A stretch of DNA of 64,000 bases, taken from positions 1 through 64,000 of the forward strand of contig JBBQZP010000006.1 of the NCBI GenBank assembly GCA_038207585.1, written 5' to 3'. A program made the position numbers and the translations under genes. Shown in pieces: positions 23,101 through 31,579 of the stretch (position 1 is the stretch's first letter; each line of letters opens with the position of its first letter). Under the pieces are notes generated by a model. That model worked only from the letters and a program-made list of their open reading frames with translations. It searched no databases and was not told where the DNA came from. This DNA is from JBBQZP01 sp038207585. GTDB lineage: Bacteria; Pseudomonadota; Alphaproteobacteria; Rhodobacterales; Rhodobacteraceae.

Positions 23101-23997
23101 CTAGGACTGTTGACGCTTGCGGAACGTGAAAATCTCTTCGGTCACGAACTCACGGAAGGCCGCCACCCGCTTGGAATGGCGCAATTCCTCGGGGTAGGCG
23201 AGGAACACCGGCACTTCGCTTGATTCGATCTCGGGCAGAACCCGCACCAGATGCGGGAAGTCCTCGGTGATGTAATCGGGCAGGACCCCAACCCCAAGAT
23301 GGTTCAGCACACCCTGCAGAACCCCGAAATAGTTGTTCACTGTCAGGGTGGACGGGATGTCATGGGTCATCAGTTCAGCGACCAGAAGCGCGCCTGCCGC
23401 CACTTGAGCGGTGCCGGAATGCTGGCTGATCAGGCGGTGCTGGGTGAACTCATCCATGCTTTGCGGGGTGCCGCTTTCAACCAGATATTCCGGCGTCGCG
23501 TAAAGCCGCATCTTGATGTTCATCAGGCGGCGGCGAATCAGATCGGCCTGACTTGGTTCCTTCATGCGGATTGCCACATCGGCCTCGCGCATCGGCAGAT
23601 CCAGCACGCGTTCTTCCAGCATCAGGTCGATCTTGAGCGCTGGAAATTTCTTGTAAAGCGCGGGCAGGCGCGGGGCGAGCCAAAGGGTGCCAAAACCGGT
23701 TGTGGTGGTGACGCGAAGTTCGCCGAACACCTCATCCTCGCTGTCGCGGATGCGGGCGGCGGCGGCGTCAAGGCGTTTGGCCATGGCTTGGGTGGCATCA
23801 AACAGCAACTCGCCCTGTTCCGTCAGGATCAGCCCGCGCGCATGGCGGTGAAAGAGCGTGACGCTTAAACTTTCTTCCAGCGCGCGAATCTGGCGGCTGA
23901 CCGCCGATTGCGACAGGTGCAGAACGTCACCCGCATGCGTCAGGCTGCCGGCATCGGCTACCGCATGAAAAATTCTGAGTTTATCCCAATCCATCAT
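23101..23997 (-). CDS. LysR-family transcriptional regulator
   Basis: 298 residues. The winged helix (DWDKLRIFHAVADAGSLTHA, recognition helix SQSAVSRQIRALEESLSV) is followed by an effector domain (LRVTTTTGFGTLWLAPRLP, EADVAIRMKEPSQAD). Two ATG codons (23997, 23994) are possible and the upstream Shine-Dalgarno is weak. No divergent target gene is obvious; the next plus-strand gene is an acyltransferase 250 bp away. The regulated pathway is unknown. Confidence 0.9.
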   Translation of the reverse strand: MMDWDKLRIFHAVADAGSLTHAGDVLHLSQSAVSRQIRALEESLSVTLFHRHARGLILTEQGELLFDATQAMAKRLDAAAARIRDSEDEVFGELRVTTTTGFGTLWLAPRLPALYKKFPALKIDLMLEERVLDLPMREADVAIRMKEPSQADLIRRRLMNIKMRLYATPEYLVESGTPQSMDEFTQHRLISQHSGTAQVAAGALLVAELMTHDIPSTLTVNNYFGVLQGVLNHLGVGVLPDYITEDFPHLVRVLPEIESSEVPVFLAYPEELRHSKRVAAFREFVTEEIFTFRKRQQS

Positions 23998-24160
23998 CGC
24001 AATACTCTTTCATCTTGTCATACGCTAACATGCTGTTGATGCCCGCGTCAGTATCTTTGGTTGCGGCCCCGTATCAATCTGCAAAGTTGCGCCCTCAGGT
24101 CTGTTGGCGGGACTGTGCCGTATTTCATGCGCCGTTGGGCTGCGATCCGTAGTAAAACTG

Positions 24161-24174
24161 TCGCGATATCGTGA
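24161..24174. promoter_or_regulatory. Near-palindrome upstream of the acyltransferase gene
   Basis: TCGCGATATCGTGA is symmetric in all but one pair around CGATATCG. It lies 75 bp before the acyltransferase start and 164 bp before the divergent LysR start, so it could be an operator for that regulator. Evidence is only the symmetry. Confidence 0.25.
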
Positions 24175-24248
24175 TCTTTACTGGCGAGACTCTTGATTTA
24201 GGGGTAAGCGGCGACACGTTCATTCGGACCGCTTCAGGGGACCGGCAC

Positions 24249-25127
24249 ATGAAGACAAATGATGTGACGCGTGACATCAGCTATGCGTCGTCGGCGCAGA
24301 CGCGCGGCGGTCGCACCCTGATCAGGGTTCTTGAAAATGTGACGGGCCGGTTGTCTCTGATCCGGCGGGCGGCGGGGTATGAAGATGACGTCGCGTCGGG
24401 GCGCAGCTTCTGGGAGGTGATTGCCCAGCGCTATGGCCTGTCGCTTGAGGTGGTGGGTGGATCGCTTGCCAACATCCCCGCGAATGGCCCCTTGGTGTTG
24501 ATTGCGAACCATCCCTACGGCATTCTGGACGGGCTGATGATGGGGCATCTGCTGGACAAGGTGCGCGGCGATTTTCGGATTCTGGCCAATTCGGTATTTC
24601 GCCGGGCGGAAGAGTTGAACCGCGTGATCCTGCCGATTTCCTTTGATGAGACGCGTGAAGCAGTAAAGCTGAACCTTGAGACCCGCGCGAAATCCCTGCA
24701 ATATCTGGCGGATGGCGGCGCTATCGGCGTCTTTCCGGGCGGCACGGTCAGCACCTCGGCCAAGCCGTTTTCGCGGCCCATGGACCCCGGATGGCGCAAT
24801 TTCACCGCCAAGATGATTGCGAAATCGGATGCGACGGTGGTGCCGATTTTCTTTCAGGGGCACAATTCGCGGCTGTTTCAACTCGCCTCCCACATGCACT
24901 CCACCTTGCGGCTGGGGCTGCTGATCAAGGAATTCAAATCCCGTATAGATGAACCCGTGCGCGTGGTGATCGGCGATCCCATCGCATCCACCCGGCTGGC
25001 GCCGTTGAAGAGCGATCCGAAAGCAATGATGGAATTTCTGCGTCGCGCCACCTATGAGCTTTCCCCCGTGCCGCTGAAATCCTATGATCACGGATACGAG
25101 TTCGAGGAAAAATACCGGACTCGCTAA
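24249..25127 (+). CDS. Lysophospholipid acyltransferase (hemolysin-type LPLAT)
   Basis: 292 residues. The acyltransferase signature is NHPYGILDG, an NHX5D form instead of the NHX4D of PlsC; the longer spacing is typical of the hemolysin-like LPLAT branch. The acceptor-binding block appears as IGVFPGGTVSTSAKPFSR. No membrane segment is obvious, so it would be a peripheral membrane enzyme. I start it at 24249 (MKTNDVTRDISY) with GGGGA 9 bases upstream; an upstream in-frame GTG at 24171 is less likely. murI follows after 15 bases. A role in ornithine- or glutamine-lipid acylation is possible given the OlsB-family gene at 41318. Confidence 0.85.
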   Translation: MKTNDVTRDISYASSAQTRGGRTLIRVLENVTGRLSLIRRAAGYEDDVASGRSFWEVIAQRYGLSLEVVGGSLANIPANGPLVLIANHPYGILDGLMMGHLLDKVRGDFRILANSVFRRAEELNRVILPISFDETREAVKLNLETRAKSLQYLADGGAIGVFPGGTVSTSAKPFSRPMDPGWRNFTAKMIAKSDATVVPIFFQGHNSRLFQLASHMHSTLRLGLLIKEFKSRIDEPVRVVIGDPIASTRLAPLKSDPKAMMEFLRRATYELSPVPLKSYDHGYEFEEKYRTR

Positions 25128-25142
25128 GCGAACGGGGGCCGT

Positions 25143-25955
25143 ATGGCGGTTGGTGTGTTTGATTCGGGCCTTGGAGGCCTGACGGTTCTTTCCGCGCTGC
25201 AACTGCGGCTGCCCGATGTGCCGTTTGTCTATTTGGGCGACAATGCCCATGCGCCTTACGGTGTGCGCACCGCCGATGACATTTTCCAGCTTACCTGTGC
25301 GGCGGTGGAACGGCTTTGGGCCGAGGGCTGCGATCTGGTGATTCTGGCCTGCAATACCGCCTCGGCGGCGGCGCTGCGGCGGATGCAGGAAAAATGGATA
25401 CCCGCCGACAAGCGCGTGCTGGGCGTGTTCGTGCCGCTGATCGAGGCGTTGACCGAACGCCAGTGGGGCGACAACTCGCCCCCGCGCGAGGTTGGGGTGA
25501 AACATGTGGCGCTGTTCGCCACCCCCGCCACTGTGGCCAGCCGCGCGTTCCAGCGTGAACTGGCGTTCCGCGCCATCGGCGTCGATGTCGAGGCACAGCC
25601 CTGCGGCGGCGTTGTCGATGCGATTGAATCGGGGGATGAGGCGCTGGCGGAATCGCTGGTGCGCGCCCATGTCGAGGCGCTCAAACGCCGGATGCCACAT
25701 CCGCAGGCTGCGGTGCTGGGATGCACGCATTACCCCTTGATGGAAGCGGTCTTTGCCGAGGCCTTGGGGCCGGATGTTGCGGTTTACTCTCAGGCCAATC
25801 TGGTGGCCGAAAGTCTGGCCGATTACCTGATCCGCCGCCCTGAAATGAAGGGCGCGGGGCAGGTGTCGCGGTATCTGACCACCGGCAACCCGCGCAGCGT
25901 GTCAGACCGCGCCACGCAATTCCTGCGCCGCAAGGTGGTGTTCGAAGCGGCGTGA
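25143..25955 (+). CDS. murI: Glutamate racemase
   Basis: 270 residues. It interconverts L- and D-glutamate for peptidoglycan, in the cytosol. Family motifs: GVFDSGLGGLTVL, YLGDNAHAPYG and the two catalytic cysteines in ILACNTASAAA and VLGCTHYPLM. Start at ATG 25143 after AACGGGGGCC. argC follows 41 bases later and the operon runs on to ccmE. Confidence 0.96.
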   Translation: MAVGVFDSGLGGLTVLSALQLRLPDVPFVYLGDNAHAPYGVRTADDIFQLTCAAVERLWAEGCDLVILACNTASAAALRRMQEKWIPADKRVLGVFVPLIEALTERQWGDNSPPREVGVKHVALFATPATVASRAFQRELAFRAIGVDVEAQPCGGVVDAIESGDEALAESLVRAHVEALKRRMPHPQAAVLGCTHYPLMEAVFAEALGPDVAVYSQANLVAESLADYLIRRPEMKGAGQVSRYLTTGNPRSVSDRATQFLRRKVVFEAA

Positions 25956-25996
25956 AGCTGTTAAACCCCCGTCCGAGCGCAGTTAAGGATCAACAT

Positions 25997-27025
25997 ATGA
26001 CGCAGAACATCGCCATCCTTGGTGCCTCGGGCTATACTGGGGCGGAGATGGTCCGCCTGATTGCCACGCATCCCTCGATGCGGATTGGGGCCTTGTCCGC
26101 TGATCGCAAGGCCGGGATGAGCATGGCCGAGGTGTTCCCGTTTTTGCGCCATCTGGACCTGCCGCCCCTGCAAAAGATTGAGGATATTGATTTTTCCGGC
26201 ATTGATCTGTGTTTCTGCGCGTTGCCCCATGCCACCACGCAGGCGGTGATTGCCAACCTGCCGCGTGATCTGAAAATCGTGGATCTTTCCGCCGATTTCC
26301 GTCTTCGCGACCCTGCGGAATACGAGAAATGGTATGGCCAGCCGCACACCCAGCCCGAGTTGCAGAAAGAAGCCGTCTATGGCCTGACCGAGTTTTACCG
26401 CGATGATATTGCGAAAGCGCGGTTGGTTGCGGGCACCGGGTGCAATGCCGCAACGGGCCAGTTCGCGCTGCGTCCGCTGATTGATGCAGGCGTGATTGAT
26501 CTGGATACGATCCTGATTGATCTAAAAGCCGGGGTCAGCGGGGCGGGGCGGTCGGCCAAGGAAAACCTTTTGCACGCCGAATTGTCAGGCGGCACGCACA
26601 GCTATTCCGCTGGTGGCAAGCACCGGCACTTGGGCGAATTTGATCAGGAATTCTCCAAAGCCGCTGGTCGGCCGGTGCAGGTGCAGTTCACGCCGCACCT
26701 TCTGCCGATGAACCGGGGGATTCTGGCGACGGTCTATGTGCAGGGCGATCCGGCTGCGGTTCACGCAACATTGACCGCCCGCTATTCCACTGAGCCCTTT
26801 ATCAAGGTGCTTCCCTTTGCCACACTCCCCTCGACACGCGACATTGCAGGCTCCAACTTCTGCCATATCGGTGTGACCGGTGATCGTATTCCGGGGCGCG
26901 CGGTGGTGATCGCGGTGCTGGACAATCTGACCAAGGGATCATCGGGGCAGGCGATGCAGAACGGCAATCTGATGCTGGGGCTGGATGAGACGGCGGGGCT
27001 GATGCTGGCGCCGCTGTTTCCGTGA
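25997..27025 (+). CDS. argC: N-acetyl-gamma-glutamyl-phosphate reductase
   Basis: 342 residues, the long type-1 form. It performs the NADPH-dependent third step of arginine synthesis. The N-terminal Rossmann start NIAILGASGYTGAEM and the catalytic cysteine C149 in AGTGCNAATGQ are present, with the family block HRHLGEFDQEF near the active site. I use ATG 25997 (TAAGGA upstream) over the GTG at 25952, which overlaps murI. Confidence 0.95.
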   Translation: MTQNIAILGASGYTGAEMVRLIATHPSMRIGALSADRKAGMSMAEVFPFLRHLDLPPLQKIEDIDFSGIDLCFCALPHATTQAVIANLPRDLKIVDLSADFRLRDPAEYEKWYGQPHTQPELQKEAVYGLTEFYRDDIAKARLVAGTGCNAATGQFALRPLIDAGVIDLDTILIDLKAGVSGAGRSAKENLLHAELSGGTHSYSAGGKHRHLGEFDQEFSKAAGRPVQVQFTPHLLPMNRGILATVYVQGDPAAVHATLTARYSTEPFIKVLPFATLPSTRDIAGSNFCHIGVTGDRIPGRAVVIAVLDNLTKGSSGQAMQNGNLMLGLDETAGLMLAPLFP

Positions 27026-27032
27026 GGATGCT

Positions 27033-27494
27033 ATGATCGGACTAAAGAAAAAACGCCGGATTCAGATCATCTTGCTGGCGTTTGTGGCGCTTGCAGGGTC
27101 CACCGCGATGATCGGCTACGGCATGCGCGACGGGATCGAGTTCTTCCGCGCCCCCGCCCAGCTTGCCGCCGACCCACCGTCAGAGGGCGAGGTGTTCCGC
27201 ATCGGCGGGCTGGTCAAGGAGGGCTCGATCACGGCGGTGGAGGGCGTGCGTTTCAGCTTTGTCGTGACCGATGGCAAAGCGGATGTGCCTGTGGCTTACG
27301 TCGGAAATTCACCCCGCCCCGATCTTTTCAGCGAGGGCACGGGCACGGTGGCCACCGGAACCATGCAGAACGGTGTCTTTCAAGCCACGGAAATCCTTGC
27401 CAAACATGACGAAAGCTACATGCCGCGTGAGGTGATCGACGCGCTGAAAGAGCAGGGCACTTACGTCGACCCCAAGGCCGCACCGAACGGTTGA
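27033..27494 (+). CDS. ccmE: Cytochrome c-type biogenesis heme chaperone CcmE
   Basis: 153 residues. CcmE binds heme covalently in the periplasm and passes it to CcmF/H. One N-terminal membrane anchor (about 9-29) is followed by the OB-fold with FRIGGLVKEGSI and the heme-binding histidine H125 in AKHDESYMP (the H-D-E-x-Y-M-P motif). The remaining ccm genes are not in the window. Start at 27033, 7 bases after argC, with GAGGA upstream. Confidence 0.96.
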   Translation: MIGLKKKRRIQIILLAFVALAGSTAMIGYGMRDGIEFFRAPAQLAADPPSEGEVFRIGGLVKEGSITAVEGVRFSFVVTDGKADVPVAYVGNSPRPDLFSEGTGTVATGTMQNGVFQATEILAKHDESYMPREVIDALKEQGTYVDPKAAPNG

Positions 27495-27528
27495 TTGCCG
27501 CCACTTTAACCCTGTTTGACGAGTCTTT

Positions 27529-27566
27529 CCCCTGATCCGGGGGGATGTGTCCCCCGCAGATGGGGG
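27529..27566 (+). promoter_or_regulatory. Competing C/G-tract hairpins over the endolysin Shine-Dalgarno
   Basis: Four complementary tracts follow each other: CCCC (27529-27532), GGGGGG (27539-27544), CCCCC (27551-27555) and GGGGG (27562-27566). The last is the Shine-Dalgarno, 6 bases before the endolysin ATG at 27573. Pairing tract 1 with 2 and 3 with 4 hides it; pairing 2 with 3 frees it. Such an arrangement could switch translation. The pairing is seen; regulation is inference. Confidence 0.4.
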
Positions 27567-27572
27567 CCATCC

Positions 27573-28184
27573 ATGCAATCTGTCCAAGCCATTGCCGAAG
27601 AAATCGTCGCCCGCGAGGGGGGCTTTGTGAACGACCCCGACGATCCGGGCGGGGCCACGAATTTCGGCGTCACCATCCACACGATGCGCCGCCTTGGCAT
27701 TGATCTGACCGGCGATGGCAAGGTCGGCATCGAGGATGTGCGCAAGTTAACCGCCCCTCGCGCCGTGCAGATTTTCATCGAATTCTACTTTCGCCGCCCC
27801 GGCATCGGTGGCCTGCCGGAAATGCTGCAACCGTCGGTTTTCGATATGTATGTGAATGCCGGGAACAACGCGGTGAAGGTGTTGCAACGACTTCTCACCG
27901 ACATGGGCTTTGCCTGCACGCCCGATGGCGCCATCGGGCCGCAGACCATCCGTGCCGCACAGATGGCGGCAGAGGCAGCCCCCGGCCATATCGCCGATGC
28001 TTACGCAATCGCGCGGCGGAATTATTACTACAGCCTTGGCGATGCCCGCCCCGCCAGCCGCAAATATGCCCGCACGCGGGCAGGCGGCAAAGGCGGGTGG
28101 ATCACGCGGGCCGAAGGCTTCATGGCCCCGAAATACCGGCTGAGCGATGCGCAGCACAAGGCAAGGGTGGCAAAATGGGGCTGA
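27573..28184 (+). CDS. GTA-type endolysin (GH108 N-acetylmuramidase)
   Basis: 203 residues. The N-terminus carries the glycoside hydrolase 108 signature AREGGFVNDPDDPGGATNFG, with catalytic glutamate E15. A second half contains GYxxDG-like peptidoglycan-binding features (MGFACTPDGAIGPQTIRA). No signal peptide, so export depends on the holin encoded next, whose start lies inside this gene. In Rhodobacter capsulatus the gene transfer agent uses an unlinked endolysin/holin pair of exactly this kind to lyse producer cells; no GTA structural genes lie in this window. Start chosen at the ATG after the GGGGG tract. Confidence 0.9.
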   Translation: MQSVQAIAEEIVAREGGFVNDPDDPGGATNFGVTIHTMRRLGIDLTGDGKVGIEDVRKLTAPRAVQIFIEFYFRRPGIGGLPEMLQPSVFDMYVNAGNNAVKVLQRLLTDMGFACTPDGAIGPQTIRAAQMAAEAAPGHIADAYAIARRNYYYSLGDARPASRKYARTRAGGKGGWITRAEGFMAPKYRLSDAQHKARVAKWG

Positions 28185-28663
28185 TTGGAAAACTAGTGGG
28201 CGGTGGCACCGTAGCCGCCGTGGGCGAAGCGGCCAAGGGCGTGGCCGAGGTCTTCACCCCAAACGCCACCCGCCAGATGGAGCTTTCGGCCGAGGCGCAA
28301 GAGGCGGCTTTGCGACAGCTTGGCTCTGAATTCACCCTTGTGCCGCAAACATGGTTCGACCGCATGGTGAACGGCCTGAACCGCATGCCGCGCCCGATGC
28401 TGGCTTTTGGCACGCTGGGGCTGTTTGCCTATGCGATGGTGGACCCTTCCAGTTTCGGTGAGCGGATGGTCGGCCTGAACCTTGTGCCGGAACCGCTCTG
28501 GTGGCTTTTGGGCGCGGTGGTCAGCTTTTATTTCGGCGCGCGTGAGGCGTATTATTTCCGCAATCGCGAACCCGTGGTGGCCCCGGTAAAGGCAACCGCG
28601 CCCGCTGCGGATGATGCGGGCACCAATGCCGCCCTTGACGATTGGCGCGCGGCAGCGGGCTAG
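28175..28663 (+). CDS. GTA-type holin (3TM holin family)
   Basis: 162 residues. An amphipathic N-terminal part (LIGKLVGGGTVAAVGEAAKG) precedes two clear membrane segments, about 70-92 (RPMLAFGTLGLFAYAMV) and 108-128 (EPLWWLLGAVVSFYFG), and a charged tail. This matches the holin that accompanies GH108 muramidases. It would open the inner membrane for the endolysin. It overlaps the endolysin gene by 10 bases. Confidence 0.87.
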   Translation: MGLIGKLVGGGTVAAVGEAAKGVAEVFTPNATRQMELSAEAQEAALRQLGSEFTLVPQTWFDRMVNGLNRMPRPMLAFGTLGLFAYAMVDPSSFGERMVGLNLVPEPLWWLLGAVVSFYFGAREAYYFRNREPVVAPVKATAPAADDAGTNAALDDWRAAAG

Positions 28664-28677
28664 CGCGCGCCATTGAC

Positions 28678-28717
28678 CCTTTCAATCGCCTCTGGCATTG
28701 CCTTGGCGATTGAAAGG
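28678..28717 (+). promoter_or_regulatory. 13-bp inverted repeat enclosing the argS Shine-Dalgarno
   Basis: CCTTTCAATCGCC (28678-28690) is the exact complement of GGCGATTGAAAGG (28705-28717), with a 14-base loop. The right arm contains GAAAGG, the Shine-Dalgarno of argS, 8 bases before its ATG. The hairpin would hide the ribosome site in long transcripts that start upstream, and may also help to end the lysis transcript. No T-run follows. Confidence 0.5.
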
Positions 28718-28725
28718 ACCATCCC

Positions 28726-30468
28726 ATGAACCTCTTCACCGAATTGCGTAGCCTTGTCATTGAGGCGATTGGCCAGATGGCAGCGGCGGGCGAACTGCCC
28801 GCAGGCCTTGATCTGACAGCCGTTACGGTGGAACCCCCGCGCGATGCGGCGCATGGCGATATGGCAACGAATGCCGCGATGGTGCTGGCGAAACCTGCCG
28901 GTCAATCCCCGCGCGCGATTGCCGAAGCTTTGGCTGTTCGGTTGGGTGCGGATGCGCGCGTGGCCTCGGTTGACGTGGCGGGGCCGGGGTTCTTGAACCT
29001 GCGGTTGAAGCCTGTGGTCTGGCAGGGGTTGGTGCGCGCGGTGCTGGGGCAGGGGGCCGTTTATGGCCGCGCGGACATTGGTGCCGGGCAAAAGGTCAAC
29101 GTCGAGTTTGTGTCTGCCAACCCCACCGGTCCGATGCATGTGGGCCATGTGCGCGGCGCTGTTGTGGGCGACGCTCTGGCGCGTCTGCTGGCCTTTGCGG
29201 GCTATGACGTCACGCGCGAATACTACATCAACGACGGCGGCGCGCAGGTCGATGTGCTGGCACGGTCGGCTTACGAGCGCTACCGCGAGGCGCACGGGTT
29301 GGAGCCTGAGATTCGTGAGGGGCTTTATCCCGGCGACTATCTGGTTCCCGTCGGCGAGGCGCTAAAGGAAAAATACGGCGACACCCTGCTGGACAAGGGC
29401 GAGCAATACTGGCTGACCGATGTGCGCGATTTTGCCAGTGCGATGATGATGCAGATGATCCGCGATGATCTGGCGGCCTTGGGCGTGCAGATGGATGTCT
29501 ATTCGTCCGAAACGGCGATGTATGGCACCGGCAAGATCGAGGAAGCGATTGCCACCTTGCGCGGCATGGATCTGATCTATGAAGGCACGCTGGAGCCGCC
29601 AAAGGGCAAGACGCTGGAGGATTGGGAGCCTCGGGTTCAGACGCTGTTCCGGTCCACCGCGCACGGCGATGATGTCGACCGCCCGGTGATGAAGTCGGAT
29701 GGCTCCTGGACCTATTTCGCGCCCGACATTGCCTATCACTATGACAAGGTGCAGCGCGGCTTTGATCAGTTGATCGACATTTTCGGCGCGGATCACGGCG
29801 GCTATGTCAAGCGGATGAAGGCGGCGGTTTCGGCACTGTCGCAGGGCCGCGTGCCGCTGGATATAAAGCTGGTGCAACTGGTCAAGCTGTGGAAAAACGG
29901 CGAGCCGTTCAAGATGTCCAAACGTGCGGGCACGTTTGTGACGCTGCGCGATGTGGTTGATCTGGTGGGCGCGGATGTCACCCGGTTTGTTATGCTGACC
30001 CGCAAGAACGACGTCACGCTGGATTTCGATTTCGACAAGGTGTTGGAGCAATCGAAAGACAATCCGGTGTTCTACGTTCAATATGCGAACGCCCGGATCA
30101 ACTCGGTTCTGCGCAAGGCGGTGGATGCCGGGATCGCGGTGGATGATGCGACGTTGGCCGCCGCCGATCTTTCAGACCTGACCCATCCGGCAGAACTGGA
30201 ACTGGCCCGCAAGATCGCGGAATGGCCACGTCTGGTTGAAATTGCCGCGCGCGGAAATGAGCCGCACCGGGTAGCGTTCTATCTTTACGAACTCGCGTCC
30301 GACCTGCACGGGCTGTGGAACCGGGGCAACGATGAACCCGGTTTGCGCTTCATTCAGGACAATCCGGCCACAACGCAGGCGAAAATCGCCCTTGCCCGTG
30401 CCTGCGGCGTTGTGATTTGCGCAGGCCTTGCTATTCTTGGCGTCACTCCGGTCGAGGAAATGCGCTGA
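28726..30468 (+). CDS. argS: Arginine-tRNA ligase
   Basis: 580 residues, class I synthetase. The HIGH-type motif is HVGH in NPTGPMHVGHVRGAVVGD, and the KMSKS-type motif is KMSKR in EPFKMSKRAGTF, as in many alphaproteobacterial ArgRS. The N-terminal Add-1 domain and the C-terminal anticodon-binding helical domain (LYELASDLHGLWNRGNDEP) are complete. It starts the argS-SPOR-nagZ-scpA-scpB group; the SPOR gene begins 65 bp later. Confidence 0.97.
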   Translation: MNLFTELRSLVIEAIGQMAAAGELPAGLDLTAVTVEPPRDAAHGDMATNAAMVLAKPAGQSPRAIAEALAVRLGADARVASVDVAGPGFLNLRLKPVVWQGLVRAVLGQGAVYGRADIGAGQKVNVEFVSANPTGPMHVGHVRGAVVGDALARLLAFAGYDVTREYYINDGGAQVDVLARSAYERYREAHGLEPEIREGLYPGDYLVPVGEALKEKYGDTLLDKGEQYWLTDVRDFASAMMMQMIRDDLAALGVQMDVYSSETAMYGTGKIEEAIATLRGMDLIYEGTLEPPKGKTLEDWEPRVQTLFRSTAHGDDVDRPVMKSDGSWTYFAPDIAYHYDKVQRGFDQLIDIFGADHGGYVKRMKAAVSALSQGRVPLDIKLVQLVKLWKNGEPFKMSKRAGTFVTLRDVVDLVGADVTRFVMLTRKNDVTLDFDFDKVLEQSKDNPVFYVQYANARINSVLRKAVDAGIAVDDATLAAADLSDLTHPAELELARKIAEWPRLVEIAARGNEPHRVAFYLYELASDLHGLWNRGNDEPGLRFIQDNPATTQAKIALARACGVVICAGLAILGVTPVEEMR

Positions 30469-30532
30469 TCAAGGCGTCCCGTCCGGCGTGAACAGGCAAG
30501 ACAGCGGGTTCGCCCGCAGTGTGAGGCAGAGC

Positions 30533-31579
30533 ATGGCGGACCAGGAATTCGATGACCTCGAAGGCGGATACTATGCGCCTTATGAAGACGTGCCCGTTGG
30601 GCCGACCCGCGCTTCGCGGGCCGTCACGGTTGTCGGCGCGCTGATGTCGGCTGCGATGATCGCGGGGCTTGGCGTATGGGGCTACAAGGTGGCCGTGCGC
30701 AATGTGATGGGTATTCCGGTCGTGCAGGCGCAGGCCGGATCAATGCGGGTGGCCCCCAGTGATCCGGGCGGTGATACGGCGGCGCATCAGGGGCTTTCGG
30801 TCAATTCCGTGGCCGCCGAAGGCATTGCGGCCCCCACCACCGACCGCATGGTGCTGGCCCCGCGCTGGGTCGAGATTTCCGAGGATGATGCGCCGGGCCT
30901 GACCGCGGAGGCCCCGAAGGAAGCGCCCGAGCCCAAACTGGTGCAGCACCTGATGCCGCTGAACCGGGGCTTTGCCAAGCGCGAGGCGGTGGCTGCGCTG
31001 GCAGGCGCACCTGAAGCAGTGGAAGCCGCGTCGCTAGTGGTGGATGTGTTGCAGGAACCGGCGTCGCTTGATCTTGACGCCTTGGCGGATGAGGCGGGCA
31101 CCAGTGATCCTGCTGTGATTGCGGCATTGGCGGCGGCCTTGTCGGCAGGCGCAGAGCCACCTGCCGATCTTGCCGCCGATGTGTCGCCCGCGATCACCGG
31201 CCGGGGTATCCCGAAATCGCTGCGTCCGCTTGCCCGACCGCAGGACGTGGTGGCACGAGCCAGCCTGTCCGCAGATGTTGGCGTGCCTGCGTCTGATGTG
31301 AAAGAGGTCGATCTTGCCTCGCTCGCCAAGGGCACGCGTCTGGTGCAGCTTGGGGTCTTCAAAGATGAGGTTGCTGCCCGTCTGGCATGGGACAAGATGG
31401 ACCTACAATTCGGCGAACTTCTGGCTGGCAAGGGCCGCGTGGTCGAAGTGGCGCAGAACGGTGGCGGCACCTTCTACCGCCTGCGCGCCGAAGGGTTTGA
31501 CGGCGAAGATGACGCCCGCCGCTTCTGCTCGGCGCTTACAGCAGAAAACGCGACCTGTATTCCGGTCGCCATCAGATGA
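30533..31579 (+). CDS. SPOR-domain envelope protein
   Basis: 348 residues. A short cytosolic N-terminus is followed by one membrane segment (about 31-53), a long Ala/Pro/Glu-rich periplasmic linker, and a C-terminal SPOR domain from about 272 (GTRLVQLGVFKDEVAARLAW, FYRLRAEGFDGEDDARRFCS) that binds denuded septal glycan. It is likely to act at the division site. Start at 30533 (AGGCAGAGC upstream). It overlaps nagZ by 4 bases. Confidence 0.9.
   Translation: MADQEFDDLEGGYYAPYEDVPVGPTRASRAVTVVGALMSAAMIAGLGVWGYKVAVRNVMGIPVVQAQAGSMRVAPSDPGGDTAAHQGLSVNSVAAEGIAAPTTDRMVLAPRWVEISEDDAPGLTAEAPKEAPEPKLVQHLMPLNRGFAKREAVAALAGAPEAVEAASLVVDVLQEPASLDLDALADEAGTSDPAVIAALAAALSAGAEPPADLAADVSPAITGRGIPKSLRPLARPQDVVARASLSADVGVPASDVKEVDLASLAKGTRLVQLGVFKDEVAARLAWDKMDLQFGELLAGKGRVVEVAQNGGGTFYRLRAEGFDGEDDARRFCSALTAENATCIPVAIR

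Noticed and set aside
24234..25730. 498-codon minus-strand frame opposite the acyltransferase and murI
   Set aside because: Antisense to two recognised genes, composition His/Arg/Gln-rich, no motif.
27573..28663. Prophage remnant
   Set aside because: Endolysin and holin alone, normal composition, no integrase or structural genes, and the known GTA lysis pair explains them.
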